This document shows positions 17,441-26,378 of a DNA stretch of 64,000 nucleotides, piece after piece (positions within the stretch are counted from its first letter, which is position 1; the number at the start of each line of letters is the position of its first letter). The position numbers and the translations under genes are program-made. The stretch is from Sorangium cellulosum. Lineage in GTDB: Bacteria > Myxococcota_A > Polyangia > Polyangiales > Polyangiaceae. The notes under the pieces are model-generated. The model was not told the DNA's origin. It was given only the letters and a program-made list of their open reading frames with translations, and ran no database searches. The stretch spans positions 8,262,501-8,326,500 of the forward strand of contig NZ_CP012670.1 of assembly GCF_004135735.1 (NCBI RefSeq). The letters run 5' to 3'.

Positions 17441-18700
17441 ATGAAGTTCGTCCACGCAGCCGACCTCCACATCGACAGCCCCCTCCGCGGGCTCGACCGC
17501 TACCCGGGCGCCCCCGTCGAGCAGATCCGCGGGGCGACGCGGCGCGCGCTCGAGAACCTCGTCGACCTCTGCCTCTCCGAGGAGGTCGACCTGCTCCTCC
17601 TCGCGGGCGACATCTACGACGGCGACTGGAAGGACTACAGCACAGGCCTGTTCTTCGCCTCGCAGCTCTCCCGCCTCCGCGCCGCCAGGGTGGACGTCGT
17701 GCTCCTCTACGGCAACCACGACGCGGAGAGCCACATCACGCGGCACCTGGAGCTCCCCGAGAACGCCCGGCGGCTCGGGACCAGGAGCCCCGAGACCGTC
17801 GTGTTCGAGCGGCTCGGGGTCGCCGTGCACGGGCAGGGCTTCGCCACCAAGGCCGTCACCGACGATCTCGCGGCGGGCTACCCCGACGCCCGGGCGGGCC
17901 TCTTCAACATCGGCATGCTCCACACCTGCCTGGGCGGCCGCGAGGGCCACGACAACTACGCGCCTTGCAGCCTGAACACCCTCGTCGGCAAGGGCTACGA
18001 TTACTGGGCGCTCGGCCACGTGCACACCCGGGAGGTGCTCTCGGAAGACCCGTACATCGTGTTTCCGGGCAACCTCCAGGGCCGCCACGCCCGCGAGACC
18101 GGGGAGAAGGGCGCCCTCCTCGTCACGGTGGACGACGGGCGCATCACCTCGGTCGAGCACCGCGCGCTCGACGTCGTGCGCTGGTGCGCCTGCGAGGTGG
18201 ACCTCTCCCCGGCCGCCTGCGCCGACGACATCGTGGACCTGACCCGGGAGCAGCTCGAGCAGCGCCTCGCCGAGGCGGACGGGCGCACGCTGGCCGCGCG
18301 GGTGATCCTGCGCGGCGCCACGCCGGCCCACGCCGCGCTCCGCGCCGACTTCGAGCGCTGGACAGGTCAGATCCGGGCGATCGCCAACGACCTCGGCGGC
18401 GGGCTCTGGATCGAGCGCGTGCTCTCCCGGACGCTGGCGCCGCTGGAGCTGGGCGCGCTGGAGGAGCGGGACGACGCGATAGGCCAGCTCACGCGCTCGC
18501 TGCGCGCGCTGCGCGACGACGAGGCGGGCCTGTCGGCGCTCCTGCGCGAGTTCACGAGCCTCAAGAACAAGCTCCCCGCCGAGGCGCGCGAGGGCGACGA
18601 CGCCATCCGCCTGGACGACCCGGCGTCTTTGCGCGAGGCGCTCGACGACGTCGAGCACACGTTGATCTCGCGGCTGCTCGGCGCGGGCGACGCGCCCTGA
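17441..18700 (+). CDS. yhaO: YhaO/SbcD-type DNA repair exonuclease (calcineurin-like metallophosphatase)
   Basis: 419 residues from ATG 17441. All metal-binding blocks of the Mre11/SbcD fold are present: DLH at residues 8-10, GDIYD at 56-60, GNHD at 91-94, a mid-protein MLHT and GHVH near residue 190. The N-terminus MKFVHAADLHIDSPLRGLD is typical of the YhaO group. The C-terminal 150 residues are helical. Family knowledge: YhaO-type nucleases act on DNA ends with an SMC-like ATPase, YhaN, usually encoded next door. Here the only YhaN-like gene is at 42033, about 23 kb downstream on the same strand. The gene follows the lipoprotein-gene fragment and ends just before a large palindrome that may be its terminator. 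Confidence 0.88.
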   Translation: MKFVHAADLHIDSPLRGLDRYPGAPVEQIRGATRRALENLVDLCLSEEVDLLLLAGDIYDGDWKDYSTGLFFASQLSRLRAARVDVVLLYGNHDAESHITRHLELPENARRLGTRSPETVVFERLGVAVHGQGFATKAVTDDLAAGYPDARAGLFNIGMLHTCLGGREGHDNYAPCSLNTLVGKGYDYWALGHVHTREVLSEDPYIVFPGNLQGRHARETGEKGALLVTVDDGRITSVEHRALDVVRWCACEVDLSPAACADDIVDLTREQLEQRLAEADGRTLAARVILRGATPAHAALRADFERWTGQIRAIANDLGGGLWIERVLSRTLAPLELGALEERDDAIGQLTRSLRALRDDEAGLSALLREFTSLKNKLPAEAREGDDAIRLDDPASLREALDDVEHTLISRLLGAGDAP

Positions 18701-18708
18701 TCGCGGGC

Positions 18709-18842
18709 GGCGCGCCGGCGGGGGTGGGGGCGCTCGGGGGCTCGCCTCCGGGGCTTGCGCTCCGGCGAGCCCCTGTTGTGGCTCGCCTGCGCTCCAGCCC
18801 CTCCGGTGAGCCCCCGAGCGCCCCCACCCCCGCCGGCGCGCC
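18709..18842. repeat. palindromic intergenic element, copy 1
   Basis: Perfect 35-bp inverted arms at 18709-18743 and 18808-18842. The core between them has a second hairpin, GGCGAGCC...GGCTCGCC, and the signature CTCCAGCCCCTCCGGTGAG. The core matches the elements at 41815-41928 and 50831-50928, whereas the outer arms differ in sequence between copies but stay self-complementary. It lies 8 bp after the yhaO stop. Could be a mobile palindromic repeat (MITE/REP-like) or a strong terminator. Confidence 0.9.
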
Positions 18843-18975
18843 CTGGCCGTGCGCGGCTTGACGCTGCGGCTTGACGCTCTGCCCAGGTCCCCACATGCAC
18901 CCTGCACGCACGCGCTCCGCGCGGGGCGAGGTGCCTCGCTCCGGGCGGCCGGGCGCGACGACGACGGGGGGAGTC

Positions 18976-20193
18976 ATGGTCGACCAGGGCGCTTTTCCCG
19001 AGCTGTTCTCTCCGAGGGGCCGCGCCGAGCCGCACCCCATCTACACGCGCATGCGGGCCGCCGGGCGCATCCATCGCCTCATCAACCCTCGCCTCAACGT
19101 GCCTGTCTGGACGGCGACCCGCTACGACGACTGCGTGGAGCTCCTCAGGGATCCGCGCTTTGTCCGCGATTTCCGCAAGCTCCCCGCCGAGACGCAGGAG
19201 CGCTACCGCCCCCTCGGCGAGCGCTCCCCCGCCCTGGACCGGCACATGCTCGGCTCCGATCCGCCGGATCACACGCGGCTGCGGGGCGTCGTGCAGAAGG
19301 CGTTCTCGCCGAGGGAGATGGAGCGGCTGCGCCCGCGCATCCAGGCCATCGCCGACGAGCTCCTCGACGCCGTGATCGACCAGGGCCGGATGGACCTCGT
19401 CGCGGAGCTCGCGGTCCCGCTCCCGGTCACGGTCATCGCCGAGCTGCTCGGCGTCCCGCGCGAGGATCGCCACCAGTTCCGAACGTGGACCAAGATCCTC
19501 ATCTCGCCCACGGGCGAGCGCGACTTCATGGAGCGCATCCAGCCCGTCCTGCGCGAGTTCGAGCGGTATCTGCGGGAGAGGCTCGCGAGGCGGCGCGAGG
19601 CCCCGCGCGACGATCTGGTCAGCAAGCTCCTCGCCGCCGAGGAGCAGGAGCGCACGATGAGCCCGACGGAGCTCACGAGCATGGTGTTCCTGCTGCTCGT
19701 CGCGGGCCACGAGACGACGGTGCACCTCATCGCGAGCGGCGCGCTCCTCCTGCTCTCGCACCCCGACGAGCGGCGGCGCGTCGAGCAGGATCCCGGGCTC
19801 ATCGCCTCCGCCGTCGAGGAGGCGCTGCGCCACGAGGGGCCGGTCGAGTTCTCGATGGTCCGCTGGGCGCTCGAGGACGTCGAGGTGTTCGGCGCGCGCG
19901 TGCCGGCGGGAGAGGGCGTCGGGGCGTCGATCCTGTCGGCGGACCACGACCCGGATCAGTTCCCGGACCCGAACCGCTTCGACGTGGGCCGCTCGCCGAA
20001 CCGGCATATCGCCTTCGGGAGCGGGATCCACTTCTGCCTGGGCGCGATGCTCGCGCGGATCGAGGCGGCCGTCACCCTGTCGACGCTGCTCCGGAGGCTG
20101 CCGCGGCTCGCGCTCGCCGTCCCGAAGGACGCGATCGAGTGGACCGACGTCACGCTGCTCCGCGGCCCCGCCGCGGTCCCTGTGGAGTTCTGA
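18976..20193 (+). CDS. cytochrome P450
   Basis: 405 residues from ATG 18976 (a purine-rich GGGGGGAG site lies just upstream). Signature motifs are intact: I-helix AGHETT (243-248) for oxygen activation, K-helix EALR (282-285, ExxR) and haem-binding loop FGSGIHFCLG with the thiolate ligand Cys354. No membrane anchor, so a soluble bacterial class I P450 of the CYP107-like broad type that needs ferredoxin and reductase partners from elsewhere. No biosynthetic genes adjoin it, so the substrate cannot be inferred. The gene stands alone between the palindrome and the activator relic on the opposite strand. Confidence 0.93.
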   Translation: MVDQGAFPELFSPRGRAEPHPIYTRMRAAGRIHRLINPRLNVPVWTATRYDDCVELLRDPRFVRDFRKLPAETQERYRPLGERSPALDRHMLGSDPPDHTRLRGVVQKAFSPREMERLRPRIQAIADELLDAVIDQGRMDLVAELAVPLPVTVIAELLGVPREDRHQFRTWTKILISPTGERDFMERIQPVLREFERYLRERLARRREAPRDDLVSKLLAAEEQERTMSPTELTSMVFLLLVAGHETTVHLIASGALLLLSHPDERRRVEQDPGLIASAVEEALRHEGPVEFSMVRWALEDVEVFGARVPAGEGVGASILSADHDPDQFPDPNRFDVGRSPNRHIAFGSGIHFCLGAMLARIEAAVTLSTLLRRLPRLALAVPKDAIEWTDVTLLRGPAAVPVEF

Positions 20194-20207
20194 GGGAGCG
20201 CCGCGAG

Positions 20208-20677
20208 CGTGCGGTGAGCGTCCCTTCGGCGCCTGAGCCCGAGGCGCTTCATCCGGTACGATAGCGTCCGCACCGGCATCCCCAGCCGCTCGGCCGCCGC
20301 TCGCCGGCTCCAGCCCGCCGCGTCGAGCGCCTCCTGCAGGATCCTCGCCTCGTACTCGTCCACCTTCCGGCGGATCCCGGCCGGATTGTCTCCTTCCACG
20401 GGGGTGTCGCCCCGACTCTCCGGTGCTGGCCTCTCGGCGGCGATCACGGCCGGCGCCGCCTCCTCCACGCCGCGCACCCAGGCCGGCAGATCCTCCTCAC
20501 ATCGATCAGCGTCCCCCGCGCCATCACCACCGCCCGCTCGATCACGTTCCGCAGCTCGCGCACGTTGCCCGGCCATGCATACGCCCTGAGCCGCTCGAGG
20601 ACCGCAGGCGTCAGCCCCTTGACTTCCCGCGCGTTGGCCTCCTTGGCCCGCGCGAGACGGCCTGCTGCGGACGACAT
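20208..20677 (-). pseudogene. truncated, frameshifted sigma-54 activator (NtrC-like) C-terminus
   Basis: Minus-strand remnants in two frames. The first (20677 to about 20500) is the end of a sigma-54 interaction domain: GLTPAVLERLRAYAWPGNVR then ELRNVIERAVVMARGTLIDV. After a frameshift, the second (about 20395-20220) is a Fis-type helix-turn-helix: DEYEARILQEALDAAGWSRR then AAAERLGMPVRTLSYRMKRL. The ATPase core with GAFTGA and Walker motifs is missing: the sequence upstream is abruptly the end of the lipoprotein gene at 20684. The frame also lacks a proper stop and runs on antisense into the P450 gene. Clearly a dead gene. Confidence 0.8.
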
Positions 20678-20683
20678 GGATCC

Positions 20684-21199
20684 CTACTTCTTGGCTTCCT
20701 CTGGGCTGCTCGCCCCGGCATCCACCCTCTGGAGGACGGCGAGGACCGCTCTCTCCAGCACGAGCTTCGACCTCAGCATTTCGCTCTCCGCGGCGCGCTC
20801 CCGGCCCTTGAGGACGATCGCGTCCGCGCCTCGAAAGTCGACGGTATGATAGGCGGAGTCGCCGCCCTCCTCGTGGACCACGAGGGTGTTGAAGTCGCCG
20901 CGCGTGATGTCACAGTTGATGTTCCACTGCGGGTGGCCATCGGGTCCCGGATCGGGATTCAGGTAAAGGCTGAGCTGGGGGAGCCTGACGCACGGGTTGT
21001 TGTTGTACCTATTGGAGTAAGTACATCGCTCGCCCGACTCGAGGATGTAGCGCTTCACCCGGTCCAGGTTGCCCTTGCTGAGGATTTGCTGCTCCGAGGA
21101 AGGCATCGTCGTCTTCATGCGGGTTGGCTGTCCTTGTGCGCAGGCGGCGAGCGACAGGATCAGCATCGCCACCTTCACGATCCCCGATGAACCGTTCAT
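20684..21199 (-). CDS. hypothetical lipoprotein
   Basis: 171 residues from ATG 21199 (MNGSSGIVKVAMLILSLAAC). The hydrophobic segment ends with the lipobox LAAC, so a lipid-anchored envelope protein. The mature part has two Cys pairs (ERCTYSNRYNNNPCVRLP, NINCDITRGD), then a helical C-terminus rich in Glu/Arg/Leu. No known domain recognised. An upstream in-frame extension to 21262 exists but would spoil the signal peptide. It converges with the activator relic, whose truncated edge lies 6 bp past this stop. Confidence 0.7.
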   Translation of the reverse strand: MNGSSGIVKVAMLILSLAACAQGQPTRMKTTMPSSEQQILSKGNLDRVKRYILESGERCTYSNRYNNNPCVRLPQLSLYLNPDPGPDGHPQWNINCDITRGDFNTLVVHEEGGDSAYHTVDFRGADAIVLKGRERAAESEMLRSKLVLERAVLAVLQRVDAGASSPEEAKK

Positions 21200-21326
21200 G
21201 AGCGCCCCGACGTCCTGGCGCTCACCGACGAGCGCCGCCTCCGCGACCTTGCACCGTATCACGTCGCCGCGGTCGAACGGGGGCGCTTCCGGACTACGGG
21301 CAGCGCTCGTACGCCCGAGCGCCGAG

Positions 21327-21887
21327 CTAGCCTACATGGCCCCCTCCGCCCGAGCCGAGAGCGGCCCGCAGCCTCGCCCCATCGATCTCGGCGGACGGCA
21401 GCCACGCCAGGATGCCGTCGATGGCCCGATCGATGGCGACGGGGTCGGCGCCGTCGCTGAGCATGTACTCCTCCGCGACGACCTGCCGTGGCACGCCGAT
21501 CGCGAGGAGGGCCGCCGCGACGACGACCCCGGTCCGGTCTCTCCCTGACGTGCAGTGCACGTAGACCGGCCAGGCGAGCCCGGGGCTCGTGAGCACGGAG
21601 AGGGCCTTGCCGAGCCAGCCCCTCACCCGGCGCTGCCGCGTGTCGTAGTTCTCGACCCCATCGTCCGCGGGGACATGCACGTACTCGACGTCCGCGAGGT
21701 GACCAGGATCGGGGCCGCGCCGGAGGTTCAGTATCGTACCGGGCGAGCCGAGATCGCTGGCCGCTGTCATGACGTCGAACCGCCCGCCGCGGAGCAGTCG
21801 GCCAGCAGGGATCGGCGATACGTCGAACCAGAGCCCGAGGGCCTCGCCCACATCTCGATAGTTGGCCGGCCGGAACGTCGCGTTCAT
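21327..21887 (-). CDS. protein tyrosine/dual-specificity phosphatase family protein
   Basis: 186 residues from ATG 21887 (MNATFRPANYRDVGEALGLW). The phosphate-binding loop HCTSGRDRTG fits CX5R with catalytic Cys112 and Arg118. The upstream Asp/Pro-containing segment VPADDGVENYD could supply the general acid. The N-terminal sequence FRDVG-like and LLRGGRFD resemble the Y_phosphatase3 group. Probably cytoplasmic: no signal peptide. Role could be reversal of Tyr or Ser/Thr phosphorylation, abundant in myxobacteria, or phosphoinositide-type substrates; not decidable here. The Asn-Leu-Arg segment after residue 50 (TILNLRRGPD) is also conserved in this group. Confidence 0.88.
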   Translation of the reverse strand: MNATFRPANYRDVGEALGLWFDVSPIPAGRLLRGGRFDVMTAASDLGSPGTILNLRRGPDPGHLADVEYVHVPADDGVENYDTRQRRVRGWLGKALSVLTSPGLAWPVYVHCTSGRDRTGVVVAAALLAIGVPRQVVAEEYMLSDGADPVAIDRAIDGILAWLPSAEIDGARLRAALGSGGGGHVG

Positions 21888-22004
21888 GCGCCGCCCTCTG
21901 TTCGGCCGGCAGGCTCGTCGCCCTTGGCGAGCTGCATCGGGCGCAGTGTACCTCGGGCGCCCCTGGCTCGTCACCCGGGCAGCCGGGTGGGCCGGGGGGC
22001 GACC

Positions 22005-23819
22005 TCAGCTCTTGCAGCAGAGCGTGCCGGCCGTCGTGTTGCCGACGCAACCGCCGAAGTGCCGGCTCGTCGTGCCGCCGTCGTAGCCGCACCGCACCCA
22101 GTTGCAGCGGTTCCCCTCGGGATCGATCGTGTCGGGCGAGCACACCCGCATCGGCGTCTCGGCGCCGCAGCTCGTGCCGGTGGCCACGGCGCTGCAGCTC
22201 CCCGAGCCCGTGCCGCTGTAGCCGAGGTGATCGTCGGTCCAGTAGTGGTGCTTCGGCGCCTCGGCGTTCGTCGCGCCGTAGGTGTTCTTTTCGACGAACT
22301 CCTCCGCGCTGCACACGTGGTAGCCGGCCGCGCACAGGTCGGCGCGGTCCGAGAAGGTCACGCTGCCGGCGCAGCCGAACATCTCGTCGTCCCAGAAGCG
22401 CTGCACCCCCGTCACGAGCGCCGGGTCGTCCTTGCACCCGCCCGTGGTCCGCCGGTATGCGGGCTGGCTCGCCATCCAGCCGATCACGCTGTCGATCGCC
22501 CCCTTGGGGTCCGGCCCGCCGTTCGCGAACGAGAGATAGGCGATATCCATCTCGGGGTACACGCAGATCGTCGACCGCATGCCCGTGAGCGACCCCGAGT
22601 GGCACATGCCGGTATACGTGATGCCGCCCGCCGTCACGCGGGGCCCGGAGCCCCAGCCGTAGTTGTACGACGCATAGTCGAGCGCGTGGGTGTTCGTGAT
22701 GGCCGGCGAGCTGTCGCGCAGGTGCAGGATGGCGTAGCGGGCCCAGTCGAGGATGTTGAACGCGAACCCGCCCGAGCCGGGCGACATGGCCCAGGGATCG
22801 ACGTCGGGGTGGAGCACCGAGCGCGGCGCGCCCGCCGCGTTATGGCCCCAGACGAAATCGCCGGCGGCGAGGTAGGGGTGCGCGGGCTTGAAGAAGTAGG
22901 GGTTCCAGTACGCCTTCTGGGCCGCCGTCCCGGTGATCGAGCCGCTCTGCGCGAGGAAGAACGCCTGCGAGGGCAGGTAGGTCGCGTCCATCCCGTTCGG
23001 GGTGACGAGCTTCTGCTTCGCGTAGTCGACGAACGCCATGCCGGACCAGTGATCGATCACCGCCTGCGCGATGGTGAAGTTCCCGTTCTCGTAGTCGTAG
23101 ACCCCGATGGGCGCGCTGCAATCGGCCAGAAAGCCCGTGGCGACGCCGCCGACCCCGATGACGGGCCCCCGCAGGAACTCCTTCAGCACCTCCTGCCGGG
23201 TCTGGCTCTTCCAGCCGGGGCCGTAGTCGGGGTGGCTATAGAGCTCGTTGCCGTCCGCGCAGGCGATGCCCGAGCGGTGCGCGACGAGCTGCCGCAGCGT
23301 GACGTTCTTGCGCGCGGCGGGCCTGATGTACTCCTTGCCGGGCGCGGTGGCCCAGGGCAGCGCCTCGGCGAGCGTGGTGTCCCAGTCGAGCGACGGGTGC
23401 TCCTCGATGAGGATCGAGAGCAGGGTCGCGGTCATGCTCTTGGTGTTCGAGCCGATGTTGAAGATCATGTCCGTGGTCATCGGGGTCCTCTCGGGGAGCT
23501 TGGCGTAGCCGGACGCGCCGATGGCGACGATGTGCTTGCCCTTCACCACGGCGGCGATCATGCCGGGCGTGACCTTGCCCGCGCGCGGATAGCCGGCGTA
23601 CTCGGCGAGCTTCCACGAGATGTCGTCGTGGGTGGCATTCAGGAGGGGCGGCGGGGAGGGCGCGACGAACTCGAGGTGCTCGGTCGCCTCGTTGACGCTC
23701 TCGGCGGACGCCGCCTGCGCAGCCCCGCTGTCGTTCCCGTCGCCGTCTTCGGGCGCCACGCAACCGGTGAGCGAGGGAATGACGCCGAGACACGTGATGA
23801 TGCATCGAGTGAGGTTCAT
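22005..23819 (-). CDS. secreted serine hydrolase (class C beta-lactamase/esterase fold) with Cys-rich C-terminal domain
   Basis: 604 residues from ATG 23819. Lipobox LTGC gives the lipidated Cys20, so it is anchored in the envelope. Catalytic residues of the beta-lactamase/DD-peptidase fold are present: S124-N-T-K127 (SxxK), Y243-E-N245 (YxN) and a HSG triad later (CHSGSLTG). About 150 C-terminal residues form a Cys-rich module (ADLCAAGYHVCSAEEF, MRVCSPDT, GTLCCKS) after the hydrolase, probably disulfide-bonded; its role is unknown. Substrates of this family include D-peptides, esters and beta-lactams, so resistance should not be assumed. It is transcribed away from the small gene at 23968. 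Confidence 0.9.
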   Translation of the reverse strand: MNLTRCIITCLGVIPSLTGCVAPEDGDGNDSGAAQAASAESVNEATEHLEFVAPSPPPLLNATHDDISWKLAEYAGYPRAGKVTPGMIAAVVKGKHIVAIGASGYAKLPERTPMTTDMIFNIGSNTKSMTATLLSILIEEHPSLDWDTTLAEALPWATAPGKEYIRPAARKNVTLRQLVAHRSGIACADGNELYSHPDYGPGWKSQTRQEVLKEFLRGPVIGVGGVATGFLADCSAPIGVYDYENGNFTIAQAVIDHWSGMAFVDYAKQKLVTPNGMDATYLPSQAFFLAQSGSITGTAAQKAYWNPYFFKPAHPYLAAGDFVWGHNAAGAPRSVLHPDVDPWAMSPGSGGFAFNILDWARYAILHLRDSSPAITNTHALDYASYNYGWGSGPRVTAGGITYTGMCHSGSLTGMRSTICVYPEMDIAYLSFANGGPDPKGAIDSVIGWMASQPAYRRTTGGCKDDPALVTGVQRFWDDEMFGCAGSVTFSDRADLCAAGYHVCSAEEFVEKNTYGATNAEAPKHHYWTDDHLGYSGTGSGSCSAVATGTSCGAETPMRVCSPDTIDPEGNRCNWVRCGYDGGTTSRHFGGCVGNTTAGTLCCKS

Positions 23820-23967
23820 GGCTGCTTCCTTGTGGCGGGGGAATGAGGTCGCGCCGCGGGGGGGGGCGCCTGCCGGCGCGCGGCGGCGCGGCCGCGCGCC
23901 GGTCGACGTCAGAGCAACCGGCAGACCAGGCCGGGAGAGGCCGGAGATCGCGGCGATCCGGGGCGCG

Positions 23968-24432
23968 GTGTCACGCGGCCATGACAGCGCGCTGTCACGC
24001 TGGTACACCGCCGCGACAGCGCCCGCGCAGCAGCTCGGCGCAGCACCCCACGAGCTGGCCGGCGCGGCGCGCCTGCGCTGGCCGCGGCGTTCACCGATCA
24101 CCGGCTTCGAGGGGACCGAGCACGATCTCTCGTCGCACGAGCTGCGCAAGCAGGAGGTGCGCGTCTGGGGCCTCGACGACGAGAGCCGGGGGCTGCTGCG
24201 CGCCGAGACAACGCACATGCCCGCGCTGCGCGCGGTGCTGGCCAGGGCACGCCAGGTCGACAGCGCCCCTGGGCTCCTGCTGGTCGACGCCACCGTCGAG
24301 GAGCTCGACGAGATGTACACGCTCGTCGATCACCTCCTGGATGCGACCCGGAGCCGACGCCGTCGTGAGCTGCTCGGCGGGCTGCGCGCAGATCTGTGCA
24401 TGGCGATGGACGGGTTCCAAGCAGCCCTTTGA
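23968..24432 (+). CDS. hypothetical small helical protein
   Basis: 154 residues from GTG 23968, although the start is not certain. The sequence from about nt 24100 has clear coding character: FEGTEHDLSSHELRKQEVRV, then RQVDSAPGLLLVDATVEELD and LVDHLLDATRSRRRRELLGG. It ends LCMAMDGFQAAL. Mostly alpha-helical with charged heptads, no signal peptide or Cys cluster. No family recognised. It diverges from the serine hydrolase across a 148-bp gap. Confidence 0.55.
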   Translation: MSRGHDSALSRWYTAATAPAQQLGAAPHELAGAARLRWPRRSPITGFEGTEHDLSSHELRKQEVRVWGLDDESRGLLRAETTHMPALRAVLARARQVDSAPGLLLVDATVEELDEMYTLVDHLLDATRSRRRRELLGGLRADLCMAMDGFQAAL

Positions 24433-24674
24433 GCGGCCCTGGCGCTGCGGTCATCCCCCCGTGCGCGCATTCGTGGCGTCGTCGGGATACTCGAAGACTC
24501 GACAAACCTGCGACATACTCAGGCCTTGCCCCGGCGGGAACTCGACATCGGCAAGGGTCCCGCGGCGACGATGCTCGTCAAGGATCAGCTTCAAGAGCTT
24601 TCCCATCACCAACCTCGGTATATGCTGTTGACTCACCCCGCGTTGACGAGACCAGTCAACTGGATTGGCGGCCC

Positions 24675-24810
24675 ATGGTCACCGACTTTCGGCGCATCGA
24701 AGCGCTCAGCGGTGAACATGTCGATTTCGTGATGTTCGGCGGCTCGCGCTGGTAATCCAAGGCTCGAGCCGCACGACGAACGATATCGATATCTGTTCCT
24801 CGCCCCCCGG
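24675..24810 (+). pseudogene. broken nucleotidyltransferase (GG...TxDID) remnant
   Basis: Starts MVTDFRRIEALSGEHVDFVM and reaches the FGG of a nucleotidyltransferase fold, then hits TAA at 24753. Shifting frame at that point continues as LALVIQGSSRTTNDIDIC, supplying the R-T-x-DID metal motif at the expected distance. So one frameshift separates the two halves of the active site. Nothing recognisable of the rest of the enzyme follows. Family: MNT/AbiEii-like nucleotidyltransferases, often toxin-antitoxin members. Remnant only. Confidence 0.55.
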
Positions 24811-24990
24811 GCGTCGGCCCGCGCCTCCTCGGCACAGCCGCCCTCCCCTCGCTCGGTCGCCTCGCTCCCGCGACCCTCGCCCAGCGTACCCACCTCGCGC
24901 TCGGCGACGCCACCCGGCTCGCCGCCGCCTTCGAGCTCGGCCGCCGCACGGTCGCGTTACGCGACGGCGACGGGCTCGGCGGCGATCGGC
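24811..24990 (+). pseudogene. possible RadC/UPF0758 N-terminal helix-hairpin-helix remnant
   Basis: One forward frame reads LLGTAALPSLGRLAPATLAQ and continues to a DATRLAAAFELGRR segment. This is the rhythm of the helix-hairpin-helix region ahead of the JAB domain in RadC-like proteins. No JAMM metal motif (HxH..D) follows. It directly abuts the nucleotidyltransferase remnant. Similarity is judged by eye and is weak. Confidence 0.3.
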
Positions 24991-25222
24991 CCGGCGGCGG
25001 CCGCTCCAGCGGACCTCGGCTTGCGCGCACCGCCCTGGCGGAAGGTCCCGAATGTGCCCTGGTGCCACGTCGCACGCAGGTCACTCGGCGTGACCACTCG
25101 AGGGAGGTGCCCGGAACTGAAGAGGTGGACGCGGTTGCTCCGGCCCCTGCGGACCTCACGCAGGAGCTCGGCGCGCCCCTTGAGGATTCAGCATGCCTGC
25201 AATCCCCCGAGAGACCCCCCCG

Positions 25223-26124
25223 ATGCCCTCAGTCACCCATGAAGCCCTGGTGGAGCTCTTCAAGAACCGGCCGACGCTCGCCGCCGAGATGCTCCAGGAC
25301 GCGCTCGGCCAGCCGGTACCGGCCTTCACGGAGGCGCGTCGTGTCCTCCGATCTCACCGAGATCCAGCCCTCGGACCGGCGCGCGGACGTCATCGTCGTG
25401 CTGCTTGTTGGCGAGCAGCAGCGGCCCGCGATGGCCATCGTCGTCGAGGTCCAGCTCGGCGCGGACCCGGAAAAGCCATATTCCTGGCCCGTGTACGTCA
25501 CCCAGACGCGGGCCCGGCACCGCTGCCCGACGCGGTTGCTGGTCGTGACGATCGACGCCGACATCGCGCGGTGGTGTGCGCGGCCGATCGACACGGGCCA
25601 CCCCGGCTGGACGCTGACCCCGCTGGTGCTGGGGCCCGAGGGCGTCCCGGTCGTCACCGACGCCGCGCAGGCGACGGCGGCGCCCGAGGTGGTCGTGCTC
25701 TCGGCGATGGCGCACGGCCGGGGTGAGTCGGCCGAGGCGATCGGCGTGGCGTTCCTGGCCGCGGCCGCCGGGCTCGATGAGGAGCGCCGCGCCGTCTACG
25801 GGGACCTGGCGCCATCCTCGCTGAACGCAGCGGCGAGGCGGACGGCGGACGTTGGAGGCGATCATGAAGAGCGGTTACGAGTTTCAGAGCGAATTCGCGC
25901 GCAGCTACGTGGCGAAGGGCCGGGACGAGGGACGGAAGGCAGGGCTCCTCGAGGCCAAGGCGCAGGCCGTGCTCGCCTTCCTGGAGGCCCGCGGGCTGGA
26001 GATCCCTGCCGAGGTCCGGGAGCGCGTCCTCGCGAGCACGGACCTCGCCGAGCTGGACCGCTGGATCCGCCGCGCTGCCTCCGTCGGCGACGCCAGGGAG
26101 CTGCTCGCGACGGCCGGCTCCTGA
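25223..26124 (+). pseudogene. Rpn-like/PD-(D/E)XK family gene with two frameshifts
   Basis: Three consecutive frames read as one protein. From ATG 25223: MPSVTHEALVELFKNRPTLA to about 25340. Then the next frame from VVSSDLTEIQPSDRRADVIV, with AIVVEVQLG (an ExQ-like nuclease strand) and YSWPVYVTQTRARH, to about 25840. Then MKSGYEFQSEFARSYVAKGR, with a coiled-coil tail to 26124. The break points are in GCGCGTCGTG- and GGCGGACGG-rich tracts. Restored, it would be about 300 residues and resemble Rpn/transposase-like nuclease families expanded in Sorangium-type genomes (family knowledge from memory). Two indels argue for a dead gene rather than a sequencing slip. Confidence 0.7.
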
Positions 26125-26378
26125 GCGCGCACGGCCGCGGGAACGATCGAGCCGCCGAGGCACGGCCACGCGCCGACGTCGTGGCGCGTGGCAACCATCC
26201 CAGCAGCCCGCCTCCAGCGCACCGCCCCGACCGGGAGCTCCGCAAGCCTCCGGCAGCCGCACGACCGGCAGCGGCACGAGAGCTGGGGCGCGGCACGTGA
26301 GCCCGGCGCACGACCTCGGGCGCGGCGTGGGACAGCGTTCGCCCCGGCTGGGAGCACGCGCGCGTGGTAGGGTCGGCC

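Noticed and set aside
22005..23819. Calling the serine hydrolase an antibiotic beta-lactamase
   Set aside because: The motifs are shared with esterases and D-peptidases; the extra Cys-rich domain and lipoprotein signal argue against a classic resistance enzyme.
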